A program made the translations under genes and the position numbers. DNA of 64,000 nt. It comes from Adineta vaga. Its lineage: Eukaryota; Rotifera. The notes beneath the pieces are model-generated. The model did no database searches. It was not told where the DNA came from and worked only from the letters and a program-made list of their open reading frames with translations. The stretch is taken from positions 16,988,001 to 17,052,000 of the forward strand of contig CP075492.1 of NCBI GenBank assembly GCA_021613535.1, given 5' to 3'. Of this stretch, positions 11,401-22,296 are shown piece by piece (positions within the stretch are counted from its first letter, which is position 1; each line of letters starts with the position of its first letter).

Positions 11401-11755
11401 AAAACAACGACATAAATTACAGGAAATTTTAAGTGATTTACATTCATTATCGCCGAATGAAGTTCCGAAAAACAAAGATATTTATCAAGCAGTACAGATT
11501 TTAAGATTACAGAAATTAGCAGATTTAAAATTTCCAGCAGCTGATAAAAGAGAACATTGTGCTCGACCATTATTAGAAATACTAGCATGGCAACAGGAAC
11601 AAAAGACCACGGAAACACAATCATCAATAGAACAACCACTACCACGACAACCAGTATTTTATTCAGATTTTTCACCGCGAGAGGGCAGACAAAATTTCTT
11701 TACGAGACGAAATATCATCAGTGTTATCGAGGATCTATTTTTAACAGTCGAATAG
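8474..11755 (+). CDS. Glycine-triplet-rich protein with large C-terminal region, 1093 aa
   Basis: A single intronless frame. Three Gly-rich blocks (about residues 33-77, 148-222 and 246-310) consist of G-x-x and G-G-x triplets heavy in Gly, Asn, Asp, Ser and His, such as [17 protein letters not shown]. Proline is nearly absent, so this is not ordinary collagen; the pattern is closer to polyglycine-II bundles, known from snow-flea antifreeze protein and some phage adhesin tips (comparison of pattern only). Short conserved beta-rich segments ([19 protein letters not shown] and [20 protein letters not shown]) separate the blocks. Residues about 340-1093 are ordinary globular sequence with a block (DVLLVTNSQ ... 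[11 protein letters not shown]) suggesting an alpha/beta fold. There is no signal peptide or transmembrane segment. I do not recognise the family and assign no function. The start is the only Met near the beginning of the frame. Confidence 0.85.
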   Translation: MSVLAKTELLNFLFDVESVSQRAVTKYIDETISIGGQSGSNGHYGASGAPGNYGSNGTNGAHGGDGGNGTNGFDGQSGQHGTDARHAFIQLSGTVENLNVKIKITQTLNSSCEHYADFNWNRVQHVSDVDHNFQLAHSKGIILVQAAGGDGGNGGHGGDGGNGGSGGRGGSGYSGTAGYDGSGDGASGGDGSRGGDGGRGGRGGNGGNGASGGNGGNAGAGGHVQVRSLDARLLMLIELDCRAGINGKGGQRGRGGHYGNGGAGGSGGSGGRGGRGGPNGSSGRYGMSGTNGSNGSNGRTGNHGHDGYDGCTASDGSIQYAVVDADDNIIETGPDKYHASVCSYTITDENNDGIYEPNSDFFITNIEWTNNGAMTLPSGSILSFPSTQYISNNIEDVSVLPGAYINEILADHHRFKCHLNAAPTLSINQPYIHPVKITSNITLLNRLFCGSEVSTSLICQYPIQITKIEIPNFLGPNERAIVTVSFTNISIRSYGTCLDSAGSAEFILTTHPLLKIVPMHEEHTYQITSNGRGHYRINEEIPPQSIKHINFEIMLDANAFDQLYESLFWNLDLLLRDIQIEQHRNSIRVVPTFKPNIHTDVLLVTNSQVNRAEFLAYRKLFQLFKYSSQTWDVERYGAFHSPETKWLNTTDLIIFIYSNPRSTFKTIKSQLLLQHMNSSENAGFICIGPCLADEFDFALFDYNNLQFIDDKQKTKSEATNHLWSTIGFGWPSADELNVKANEIRKNHEKKDDHQFLYQTVYDTTNEGDANCMTVVYGNKYVFKSSLNCQVGNRVILVSSYDPWLVNSHLPFTLQAQSNTTQQSRVVSASVNDMDNQSQVQNIIQHEINLSSQFGRLLCAILFYQGFEKSHTIIAEKHELSSCIFTTGTHRFTFNQILVSIAMSIIEREYDRGTREFQSSKRLINQAANMIAKENNIISDHGAGTNAWFYLLIQSLYEYIDSKFWSSFPWCSCTNKAKQRHKLQEILSDLHSLSPNEVPKNKDIYQAVQILRLQKLADLKFPAADKREHCARPLLEILAWQQEQKTTETQSSIEQPLPRQPVFYSDFSPREGRQNFFTRRNIISVIEDLFLTVE

Positions 11756-12159
11756 TCGGCTTGATTTGCAACAATGTTTTGATTGAATATTAATATTTTC
11801 TTTTCTTTTTACGAAATATTTATCGAGAGAATTTTTTTTGACATTTTTAAAACGATTTTCTGATTTTGATGTAGTTTGAAAGGTGAAGCAGGAAAATATT
11901 ATAAAAATATCACACTAGTGTTAATGAGTAAAATGAGAATAAGGAGAACAACCTCTTCAGTGTAAAACTAAAATCAATCAGAACAGCTAGACTCGATTAT
12001 ACCGTTTGTATGGCGTTTTAAGTTATATTTAGAATAATGTCGTTCAGAAATTTCTAAAAACAAATTCAATTCAGTTTTCGTCGCTAATGATTAGTTAGAG
12101 ATATACGTTTTTTGGAATATAAACACCTAATAAGTCATGATATGTGATGGTCAAAGATT
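11756..12159. other. Intergenic spacer, nothing recognised
   Basis: AT-rich sequence between two convergent genes. I see no open frame, RNA gene or hairpin copy in it. Confidence 0.4.
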
Positions 12160-12981
12160 TCAATCTGCTATCGGTGGTATTACCATTGCATCTATCGATG
12201 TTACATTGATAATCGAATATTTGATAGATAATTGATTAGGAATCAATGACACATGCGTTCGTATGGTAAAAGGGAATAATATTTCAGTACCACAACCGCG
12301 TTTTTTTCCGTTGAACATACTCAAACAGGAACTGCTAGTACAATTGATCAAATCCAATTCTAGATCTAAATTATATACATAGAAAAGTCATGTGGTCTTT
12401 TAAAGATACTTTACTCAGCTCTGTTGATACGAAGGAAAATCTCTATGGTCATTGTTACGGCTTTTAACTAAAGAAGCCATCGTCTCATCATACGATTCAA
12501 CTTGGGATGGTGTAGTTGCATTTTTTGAGAATACCAAGTAGCTCGCTTCGCAATGGCTTATAATTAAGTCGATGAACATGATTGAAAACTTCACTGACAT
12601 AGAAAATAGCGCAATCATTTACATAACGGCAAAAGAAATTGATTTTTGTTTTCATACTAAATAAATTAAAACCAAAGCTAAAGAATTGATCAATGTTATA
12701 GTAGGCGTCTCTGTTGTTTGCATTACCATTAGTTCCAAAACCATCAAATATAATAGTTGCTTCCTGCTTGACGTAATCGATTTCGATCGAAGCCATGAAG
12801 AAACGCAGGAGTATATAATGACACGTTGACACTTCGACGGCAATTCGAATTTTGGAATACTGAGTGGTATTGAGAACTTGCAGGTAAATACACATTGCAT
12901 AGTATCACTTTCAAATGTCGTTGATCTCGTTTTGTTACTTCGAGGTTCTTTCGCTTCATAAGACACAAGTAGCAATATCAT
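12160..12981 (-). pseudogene. Secreted cysteine-containing protein, probably frame-damaged
   Basis: Read right to left. ATG 12981 opens a short hydrophobic leader (MILLLVSYEAKEP). A possible 32-nt GT-AG intron (12891-12860) restores the frame that continues as SKIRIAVEVSTCHYIL and runs to a stop at 12497. Near 12520 coding signal moves to another frame (NATTPSQVESYDETM ... RDFPSYQQS, stop 12415), and a further piece begins after an acceptor at 12366 (INCTSSSCLSMFNGKKRGCG) and ends at 12160. All pieces look like one extracellular glycoprotein with spaced cysteines and N-glycosylation sites. Either several unusual introns exist or the gene carries one or two indels; I favour the second. The family resembles small secreted proteins common in bdelloids, but I cannot name it. 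Confidence 0.45.
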
Positions 12982-13345
12982 AAACGTCCACAATAGTTAA
13001 GACGATTTATAACTAACCATTATAGTTCAATTAAACAAACTGTTGTGATAAACTTAAGGATTAGTTTGTACTTATGAATAGTTTCGCTCGAATGAAATGA
13101 AGTTATAAGTACTATTTACGAATAAAAGTACCATTATCAAAATGAAGACATATGATAACAACAAAGAACGTCACAGAAAAAGATACAACGAAAATACACA
13201 TAAGAAATAGTCCACAGATCCGCAAGAGTAAGATAAAAGATCGATGAATAATTCACTAGTCATCCGACATCCACTGTCTTTTTGAAACGAGATATAGAGT
13301 TACATCATAACAGAAGAAAAGCTATTTATTCATGTCTTATTAATA
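12982..13345. other. Intergenic spacer, nothing recognised
   Basis: AT-rich spacer between the secreted-protein gene and the 3' end of the receptor gene on the same strand. No feature is supported. Confidence 0.4.
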
Positions 13346-14329
13346 CTAGTTCTCAGTAACAGCAAACAGAGTTCCTCGACGATAACGCCAGAAATGAAAC
13401 AAGATTTCAAATGCTTTTTGACGAAAAGATTTCGATAAAATCAAATATATGTAGAAATTTATACTTTTTGGTATAAAACGAATTATGAGAGGAAAACTTG
13501 ATAAAAAGTATTGAATTGCTTGTAAATCATTCGATTTCACTTGATATTGAGTAGCTTCTCGATAGATTCCGAAACTATTTATTATTATAGCCATAGGAGC
13601 ATATCCAATAATTTCAACTAGAAGAATAATAAGTAATTGACGATCTTTTGAACGACGAGCATTGTTTACATTAGGAGCAGCATTGAGTGGTTGAACACGC
13701 GATTGACGAAGATTTCTTATTGTAATTGTACCAGTAACAATCAAAAGAACTGATGGAATGAATCCATCGAATAAAACGGTAAAGATATAACTAATAACTC
13801 TAGAACTATCTGGAGGAAGATAACATAAACGATAGTTCGGCAAGAGTTCATAAATATTAACAATTATAAGATAAAAATAAAATAATATGAAAAAGAGAGT
13901 TACTCCAAAAATAGATCGATAAGCGAATTGATGAGTACTACGTTGTCGTATCGATGTTCTCGCGGATGTGATTAAAGCTCGATCAATCGAAGCTAATACC
14001 AAATAATATGGTGTAATTAAACCAGCTACTATTCTAAGATAAAAAGAAATTTTGCAATAAACAACATTATAAGATGAGGGATCAATTTTGACAGATGATA
14101 AAATTGCAGTGAATAAACCAAGGTACAATGTTAATCCATTGACGATATAATATGCAATATAATAAATACAACCAGCGTTTTGTCTCATTGTTTTGTGACT
14201 AAAAACGATAATACCCAAAATGCAAGCTATAGTGCCAACAAACATCATAACGTTGCCCGCGATGATAAATGAATAATAATTAATTTTCATAAACAAATTA
14301 TTCAAACTATTACCACTGTTAGATGCCAT
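13346..14329 (-). CDS. Rhodopsin-like G-protein-coupled receptor, 327 aa
   Basis: A single-exon frame with seven hydrophobic segments, consistent with a class A GPCR. TM1 is around residues 18-44, TM2 51-75, TM3 90-115 (ending SIDRALIT, with DRA in place of DRY), TM4 135-158, TM5 180-203, TM6 230-252 and TM7 270-297. A Cys in the first extracellular loop region (VVYCKISFYLR) and one in the second (YRLCYLPP) can form the family disulfide. Intracellular loop 3 is short and basic (RNLRQSRVQ). TM7 ends FIPKSINFYIYLILSKSFR, corresponding to the NPxxY region with changes. The ligand is unknown; this looks like one of the lineage-specific peptide-receptor-like families in rotifers. A second member lies at 34962-35960. 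Confidence 0.85.
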   Translation of the reverse strand: MASNSGNSLNNLFMKINYYSFIIAGNVMMFVGTIACILGIIVFSHKTMRQNAGCIYYIAYYIVNGLTLYLGLFTAILSSVKIDPSSYNVVYCKISFYLRIVAGLITPYYLVLASIDRALITSARTSIRQRSTHQFAYRSIFGVTLFFILFYFYLIIVNIYELLPNYRLCYLPPDSSRVISYIFTVLFDGFIPSVLLIVTGTITIRNLRQSRVQPLNAAPNVNNARRSKDRQLLIILLVEIIGYAPMAIIINSFGIYREATQYQVKSNDLQAIQYFLSSFPLIIRFIPKSINFYIYLILSKSFRQKAFEILFHFWRYRRGTLFAVTEN

Positions 14330-15213
14330 TGTAATAATGAATTTTGTCGAATGATGATGTAAGAAAAATTAGTCTAGAACAAAACAAAATGTTTTCAATT
14401 AAAATAATGATTTGTAAGTACATTGTTGGCATTTGAATTAACTTAAAAGACTGAAATAATAATAATAAATCTATGATCTACACAAGGATATACTTTATTT
14501 TTCAAGGACGATCCTCTACATCTTCATCTTCAGTATATTAATAATTTTATATATAAATTTAATGAAATATAAATGTGAATATGCACGTTCTTCTTTTGAT
14601 ATTTAATTAATATGTCATGATAAATTAAAAAATATCGGCAGTGTTTGTTGTCATTATAACTTTCCAGTTCTATTACTATATATTTTAAATTAATGAGACT
14701 AATACATCGAACATTAAATAGAGAAAAAAAAACAGTTTTCCTATCCTTTTATCATTTGAATTATTCATTATTAAGAATCTATTGAAAAACGTTGAATTTA
14801 TGTTACTATTAGTTTATTGATAATAATCTTGAAAAGTAGAATATCTGACAAGAGCATATTTTGAATGAATACAAACCTTGATCGTCGTGTGATGAAATGA
14901 TAAAAGGCTAATCATCTATGCTAAAATGATCATTATACCCGTTGTTTCATTTTTCATGTTTCTTTTCTACGACGTCATTGCTAATGCATTCTACATTATC
15001 ACTTTTTCATATAATAGATAAGTCCTTTGCACATGAAAAAATTAATAAAATAATTTGATATATCATTTTGAATCAAATTTTAATATAACGTTTACAATAG
15101 CTGTTTTCAACCTAGCATTCTCTTTTCTCGTCAATCTTTGGACAAAAACGAGTGATAAAATAATGAACTGAGGTGAAAATTTCAGTGAAATTACAAATCG
15201 CATTGACAACCAT
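14330..15213. other. Intergenic, nothing recognised
   Basis: AT-rich sequence upstream of the receptor gene. No open frame with coding character and no RNA gene are visible. Confidence 0.4.
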
Positions 15214-15264
15214 CTTGAGGTTGGATGTGAGTTTACAAAATATTTCCACCCACCAATCCTCAAG
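15214..15264. repeat. TG-rich hairpin element (divergent)
   Basis: CTTGAGGTTGGATGTGAG on the left pairs imperfectly with CCACCCACCAATCCTCAAG on the right. The outer CTTGAGG/CCTCAAG ends match exactly, as in other copies. Confidence 0.6.
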
Positions 15265-15597
15265 ATAACAACTATTTTAATAAATCAAATAAATATGGAA
15301 ACCGATTCGATAGTGTATGACAGATTCAACGGTTTATCTTGCAAAATTGACAGAGAAGAGTCTATTTTATTTTCCAAATGTCATTTCATTAAGAATTGAA
15401 GATGATGAGGCTCTGTGAATTAGAAAATAGTTTCATCTATAATAATCCATTCACAATGTCTTAATTGAATATTGTTAGATTTTATACTTTCAAATTGATC
15501 ATTCTATAAGAAAAACGGAAGTTTCTTTTTCACTTAAAAAAATAAAATTAACTCTAAAATTGAATTCTTGTGATTCAATTGCATCGACTAATCTTGA

Positions 15598-15656
15598 AGA
15601 TGTGGGTATGGATGACGTTGGTTCTCGCTTTATCTTCACCCACACCCACACCTTAG
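15598..15656. repeat. TG-rich hairpin element
   Basis: AAGATGTGGGTATGGATG against CACCCACACCCACACCTTA, with a loop of about 25 nt. Confidence 0.65.
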
Positions 15657-16667
15657 ATGGTATTAAAGAGCTTTGAGAAAAACGTTTCTGTCTATTGGGT
15701 TTGCGACGCGCCAAAACTTTGTGATATTTAGAAGAAATGATCCAGTCGCATATTTAACGAAAACTTGACGTTTTATGCACAGAAGATGTACATTTGATAA
15801 TGTGAAAAATTTGCTATTTGAGTATAAAAAGTAAAGTGAACAGAGCAAATGTATTCAAACTTGTTTATTTTAAAAGAGAAATAATTTTAGTGCATTAAAA
15901 TATGTGTTTTCACGTTTCAAAACATTGTCTACTTTGATTTTCCTCTGTGTGTGTAGAAACAAAAAAAATCTCTGAATTTTATTCGTTTACTTATTCTTCG
16001 TGGTGTTCTTCGACGTAAATGTAGGATGGGTTCGGACTTTTAATTACGAAAGCCGCCAAACACGGCTAAATTTGAATTTTTTTTAAAGAAGCTAACTAGT
16101 TATTCAGTTGTTCGTCAGGTTATTGGAGACTCTTTCAATAAGGGGCCAAGTTCAGCCTCCCCTAGCCTAATGACTCCGTCGCCTATGAGAGTTATTGAGA
16201 ATAGTGTGTGATTAACCATTTTAAAAGTCAAACTGGGTTCTCTCGTATTTACATTTGATTAAAAAGCTTGTTTTCATAGAAAAAAATCCGATGACAATGG
16301 GTGTCTAATAGTTTTTGTATACTTTAAATTAAATACAAAATTATATATGATATAATCATAGTATTATCAGAGAATCTTTTTACCAGAGTGATCAGTACAA
16401 AAAGTCTTACAAAACGCACGATTGAAAAGTAAGTTTGAAGATTTTGTGTTTTTGTGGTAGATTACCCACGTAACCATATAAAACATATTTCGTCTTATTA
16501 TTTTTCGCTATTAAAATTGTTGAAGAAGAAAAAGAAAGAACGAAATAATCGATTTATACATTCACTGGCTTACTCTTGGAAACAACCAAACAACTACACA
16601 TCACATTCAGCCTAAATATACGTCTTTATTTGTTTATCAAGGTTCAACAACAAATCAACCGATAGAT
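15657..16667. other. Intergenic region with a less AT-rich patch
   Basis: No gene is recognised. A patch at about 16020-16200 (GGGTTCGGACTT ... GGGGCCAAGTTCAGCCTCCCC) is richer in G+C than its surroundings. I tried to read it as a tRNA or snRNA and could not. The 16600s form the leader of the next gene. Confidence 0.3.
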
Positions 16668-19600
16668 ATGGAAACTATTGACAAAAAATTCGACGATATT
16701 TCATCATATGGATGTACGAATGATGGTATACAGAATTTATTAAATAATAATCTTCAATTATCAATCGAAATTGTTACTGAATGTCTAACATGGGGTGATC
16801 AATATTTAGCCCACGAATTTGAAAACGACAAATATAGAACGGTATTATTATTAATTACAAAATTAGCATTACATTTATTATCAAATATAAAAAATTTAGA
16901 AGTTTTCGAGCGTGATCATTTATACAATATTGGATTGTTAAATATCAAAATTATGCACACTAGTTACATTTATAATAAAAAGAAATTCACTATTCTTTAT
17001 CTGCGAGAAGTAAATTCAATTATTGGTGAAAAGAAGTATATTGTTATTGATAAAGATGATTTCTATGATGCCGTTTTTCGATATAGATTTCAATCGAATA
17101 ATTTCACAGAATATCTTTTAGAACATATTCAAAATATAACAGATTCATCATTAATTCAAATTGTTTGTTTATGGTTAGATATCGTTGTTTATTATCAATA
17201 TATCGTTCAAGAAAACTTCCATGATAATTTAAAATATAGTTATTTCGATCCAAAAAAACCATCTCAGAATGTATTATTAAACAAAAATATAATGTAACAA
17301 TTAATTTAAGATTACGTGGATCATTTTTATTCTATTTAACACATATACCATATCCTCATATGGATGAGGATGAAAAACTTCCCTCGATATGTCGTCAACA
17401 CATATTTTCCAAAATGAAAGATCCCAAGAGATGGACATCAGAGACAATACGTTGTGCTATGGGAAATATCTGTCTAATAACAAAACATTACTCGAAATAT
17501 TTTCAAGATGATGAGGAATATTATCAATGGCTATTAAGTATTATTATACGTAAAAGATTTCGGCGGGCATTAGTTTCAACATGGACAAATGATGAAACGA
17601 TTTTAATCCATACAATTATAGATTATTTTGTTGAAAATATTTATAAGAATCAAAAAATGATTGTTACACTCGGTACTGTTATCGATAAGCTTCATAAACT
17701 ATATAAAAAAGTGAAATATGAATCGACGAGAACAAAAAACAATATATGTTATTTAATTCTTGTATCGACAAATGAAACAAGTTATGTTTCTGATAAAATT
17801 ATATTAGCATGTTTTCAATATATAAAAGATCTAGATAAATCTTCACACTGGCAAGAACTCGAACAGAAACAAGTAAATGATCTTTTACAAGGATTAGAAA
17901 AAGCATGCCATTATGATTCAATTCAAGATGCAATCATTAGACTCAACATGATTGATATATTGATTAATTTAATGGAATTTTATGGTAATATTATTTGTGA
18001 TATCTTTGCACTATTATGTACAAAATCAGATGCTCAAAAAATATTACGAAACAGTTATGAATTTATTTATTATATACAATATCACGAAAGCAACATAAAT
18101 GAACATTCTTTACAAATTTTGAAACAAAACATAGATTTTTCAGATGGTACTTATAGTGAAAAGGTGTGGTTTATAGAACCCATGCGAGTAAAAGATGAAA
18201 GTGAATTTCATGAGGCGACAGTTGAAAAATGGGATGTTTTTGTTAGGTATGACATGGTACTAAGCGGTAGGAATATCGAACTCGGCACGTGTGTGAAAAA
18301 TCTTTCGAAAACAGTTCATTATAATATATTTAATTTGAATGAAGTCAATGATGAAATGGAAAAAGAAAAACATATCTTAACATGTGAATGTATGATTGCT
18401 TGTTTAACTAATGATTACAATCAACATCTATCAGAATTAATTCTTGCTTACAAAAATCAAGTAAAAATCATCCTAATCGTCATTGAAGATGATCAAAAAT
18501 ACTGTCCAGAAGAACCTTTTTTGAAATTTATTCTTGAAAAATATTCATCATCATTAATTCGTGTAAATAATAATGAATTAAATCCTTCATTAATTAATGA
18601 AATTGAACACATTCGAACGAAACATGCAAATGAATTAGCCCATTCTTTCTACACAAAGGATCCAAATGTACAATCAGTTGTAAGTGATATATTATATTTA
18701 GACGAAAAACTATTTTAGTTCTCGCTTCACTTCGAATTTTAGACATGTACTTATACTGCTAAGGATTTATATAAAGTATGCAAAGAAAATGATATTGATA
18801 AAGTAACAGAATATCTTCAGAACATCGATATTAAAGTTTTAAATGAACGTGTAGAAAACCGAAGTACATCATTACATATCGCATCTTATAATGGTCATAA
18901 TGAAATCGTTCAATTACTTATCAAAGCTGGTGCATCTCGAACTATACGTAATCGTCCATATGAGTTAACACCATATGAAGAAGCTCGAACACAAAGTACA
19001 AAAGATTTATTTCGAATTAAAATAGATGATAAAGAACAAGATCGTCTTTGTATAAGCAATGATTTTTACATTGAATGGATGACTGCTTCTCGTAATCCTC
19101 GTAAAAAACGTGATTATCTTCAGCAAAAGTTAAATTACTTACAAACATGTAAAAATCATCAGACTCAAAATGTTTATGAAAAACTCATAAAACATATGTA
19201 TGATTATATTAATACATTACCTCTACCAAGTCATAAAAAACAAATCTTACATCAGTTTTTCGAAGAAATGAAAGAAAAATGCGATCCAACTTATATTATC
19301 AGAGCATATACAAGTACAACGTTTTTTCATAAATATTACAATGCATTCATTGCTCAGCATGGCATTGATTTCTTCGATCCCTTTACTGTTGATCTTGACA
19401 CAAATTATAGGCTAGTTAAAGCTGTGTTGAAAACTATATCTATAGTTATGAATAGCAAGGAATTCAATAAATATAGATATTGTGGAAAAACATATCGTGG
19501 AGTGTTAATGACTGAAAAAGACTTATATAAATATGTGGTCAATTCGAAAATAATGAATAAATCATTTTTATCAACATCAAAATCAAAAGAAACTGCAGAA

Positions 19601-19846
19601 AGCTTTATTATCGGTTGGAAACCAGATAATTCTATAGAAGTATTGGATAATAAATCAGTTCAATATGCTGCACTTTGTACTTACATAATCAAGACTTCTG
19701 AAACTGCTTTAGATATTCAAACAATATCCGAAATAGAATCCGAAGATGAAGTCTTAATTTTACCATTTTCAATATTCAAAGTTAACCATGTTCGACGATC
19801 ATTAACGAAACCCGTTGAAATTGAATTAGAAGAAGTTCTTAATTGA
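16668..19846 (+). CDS. Helical-repeat / TIR-like / ankyrin / ART multidomain protein, one frameshift
   Basis: Several modules in order. Residues 1 to about 500 are helical and repeat-like (HEAT/ARM character, inferred). Then comes a TIR-like segment beginning EKWDVFVRYDMVLSGRN at about 18220 and continuing CMIACLTNDY and VKIILIVIEDD; the match is weak. A GTAAGT donor at 18680 and an acceptor ending 18742 remove 63 nt and join the ankyrin part (STSLHIASYNGHNEIVQLL). The C-terminal 250 residues are an arginine-type ART domain with all motifs: R in KTYRGV, STS in SFLSTSKSK, and E-x-E in SEDEVLILP. Coding signal changes frame at an A-run (17252-17258): upstream frame 16668-17297 ends early, and the downstream frame is open to 18679. 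A one-base indel or assembly error there is likely; otherwise the gene is broken. Likely role: NAD+-dependent transferase controlled by its repeats (inference). Confidence 0.75.
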
Positions 19847-20017
19847 CGAATTACTTGAAAACTGTAATTAAACATATTCACACTTCGAAGAATATTTGTT
19901 TTATTTCTTGATGATGAGATCTTTGACAAGAAAAAATATTGATTCTAAAGAATGTTATTATTATTATAAAATCGGACATTTCAAAAGAGTTTTCGAATTC
20001 ATTCATTCGAATCATAG

Positions 20018-20090
20018 GATGGGTGTGCGGGTTGAGGAAGTTTTTGCGTGCAAGTTAGTGTCTCTATACACCCCACACCCCACACCCTCA
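20018..20090. repeat. TG-rich hairpin element
   Basis: GGATGGGTGTGCGGGTTGAGG and CACCCCACACCCCACACCCTCA arms. It is 172 bp downstream of the ART-domain gene stop. Confidence 0.6.
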
Positions 20091-22054
20091 GTTTCGACGA
20101 TAGTTTCGAACGCAACAAAATGAAAAAAACAGCACAGAACAGAAAAACAGAACAGTTTGTAATAATAATATATTATCCACAAGAATTGATGAAGACCGTG
20201 AAAAATTTTGTTGTGTTCTGTCGCAGATTGTGACTGGGATCCTTTTATAGTAATCTATGGAGTGGGTAAAAACACACTGTTTCTCTTTTACATAGCAACT
20301 TTAAATACCGGCAGCTGTTGAGATTCTTTTTCTTCTGTTTGAAACAACTATTCTTGGGTAAGTGCAGTTATATTACCTTGCTAGATTTTTCCATATTATA
20401 TTTGTGATAATAATATATAATAAAAATTCGGATAGATCAAGCCATAATTTTATGCAAAATATTCTGCTTTGAATTGAATTTAATGTTCTTCTTCATAGAA
20501 ATTGAAAAAAATGTTAAGAAAATCATTTGAAAAATAAAAATCTAATATTTTTTACCAAATTATTATGAACTCTATGTCTATATTATTGCTATTCCTTTTA
20601 TGTACTAACGTGAGATAAATTCTATCAAAAAATAATTCAGTAAGTCGAAATATAAGAAAACTATTATAGAGTTATATAAATATGAAATTTAAATAAACAG
20701 TTCTCTAATCTGATATTACATGTAATAAAAATACAGCAATATCAAATAAATATTATATAGTAAAAATCAGATTTTACTGTTTATAAAAACATTCACAAGA
20801 TATTAAACATAGGCGGCGGAACTACTAGGCTTGCGAAGACTGAATTTAGTTTACGTTTTTCTTCTTCAAGGCCTGATAAAATTATGGATACGAGGTATGT
20901 AGCTTTATTGAAGGAATGAGGGTGAGAGGAAACCTATACACTCAGAAGCAGAAGCACTGCTCTTATATACTATCTGTGATCACATGCATATGGTTCAAAG
21001 CATCTAGCTCATATACACATAACTCACAGATACTTTGATTCATGAGTTATCATGGCTAAAGATCAGGATAGTGAGAAACTTAACCCACTTCACTGATAAT
21101 TGCTACGGAAATTTTACGAATGCTTGTATTTATTTCAAATAATATGCCAAACAAAGAGTAACCAATAAACTTCAATGATTTACTTATTTTGCTTAGCTCA
21201 AACAGAAACGAAACAAAAAAGTGAGCGCATATTCCGATATATTGAAAAAAAAATTCCCAGTAAACAAGTTTGGAAGATTATACTGAAGTGTAGTCGTTTT
21301 ATGATAAAAAAAGCTTTCTTTTCTTGTGTCTGGATGTTTAGTTACGTACGAGAGAATAACAATTGTTATTGTTGCTAGGTAAAAGGAAAAGAAAAAACTT
21401 TGTTTAAATATTTCTAATATATTAATAGATTTTTTTCTCTTCTAAGAACATTCAGCGCATTTTATGAGTTTGCCGTATAGTAGTATATTAAAGTTCTCTT
21501 CTACTTGCAAGAATTCTATTAACTGTACTTTAAAAAACTCTGTTTTAACAGTAGATTATCGAGATTTTCTGGGAAATTCTTTAGAGTTCTAAAGTACGAA
21601 TATCACCTTTGTTTTTATGCTCTAGCTGTTGGTCTTAAATTTTTGAGTCTCTCCTAAGTTGAAAGTACTCCGCCGTGTATTATCAGGAATTCAGGTATAT
21701 CTATAGAATAGTATTCATGTATATTTCGGAGTGAAGATTTACATCTACACTAAACGCTAATAGATGAACAGCTAGACTTTGTATAATCACATCATATTGC
21801 AGCTTAAGAACTGAATATTGTAAGAAATCTGTATTTTAGTCTATAGTTACTATTTATTAAAATAGATTATGCATTTATACGATGATAATAATCATGAGTA
21901 TTACTTATAAATAGAAGCAGTTTTTAACTTATATACAGTCGTGATCAACATGAATATTTCAGAAAATTCGATAAAATTAGAGATACGATATAAATACTTC
22001 TAGTAATTATAAGACTTTTGTAAAGCTATCAGTAAATAAAACATATTAATCTAG
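20091..22054. other. Long intergenic region, nothing coding recognised
   Basis: About 2 kb of AT-rich sequence. Short frames such as 21175-21378 have no coding character. A weak GAGGGTGAGAGG remnant near 20919 may be a solo hairpin arm. Confidence 0.35.
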
Positions 22055-22210
22055 ATGAAAAGATTTTTCATCGCCGATCAGATACATTATTATATTCGCT
22101 ACTAATTTGAATATCAGTCGATGGTTCAATAGAATCAGTGGACTGTGCTCACAAAGTAAGAAGTTCGAATCTAACTACGAGAAATTAAATAAAAATAGAT
22201 AGCGGTATTT
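22055..22210 (+). mobile_element. tRNA-like SINE, copy 2
   Basis: The partner of the copy at 2751-2910. A-box-like TGGTTCAATAG is at 22122-22132 and B-box-like AAGTTCGAATCT at 22161-22172. Between them TGGACTGTGCTCACAAAG resembles an anticodon-arm relic. It sits just upstream of the DDX60-like gene. Confidence 0.5.
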
Positions 22211-22296
22211 AATGAGTTTGACCGAGGGGTTAGATAACCGATCTGAATCACATAGAACATGTATATTCATTTGTAGTTTTGTCGAAAGAACTAATT

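Noticed and set aside
11280-11675. Minus-strand 131-aa frame
   Set aside because: Antisense shadow within the 3' end of the glycine-rich protein gene; no recognisable motif.
16020-16200. GC-richer patch as an snRNA or tRNA gene
   Set aside because: No boxes, Sm site or cloverleaf could be identified.
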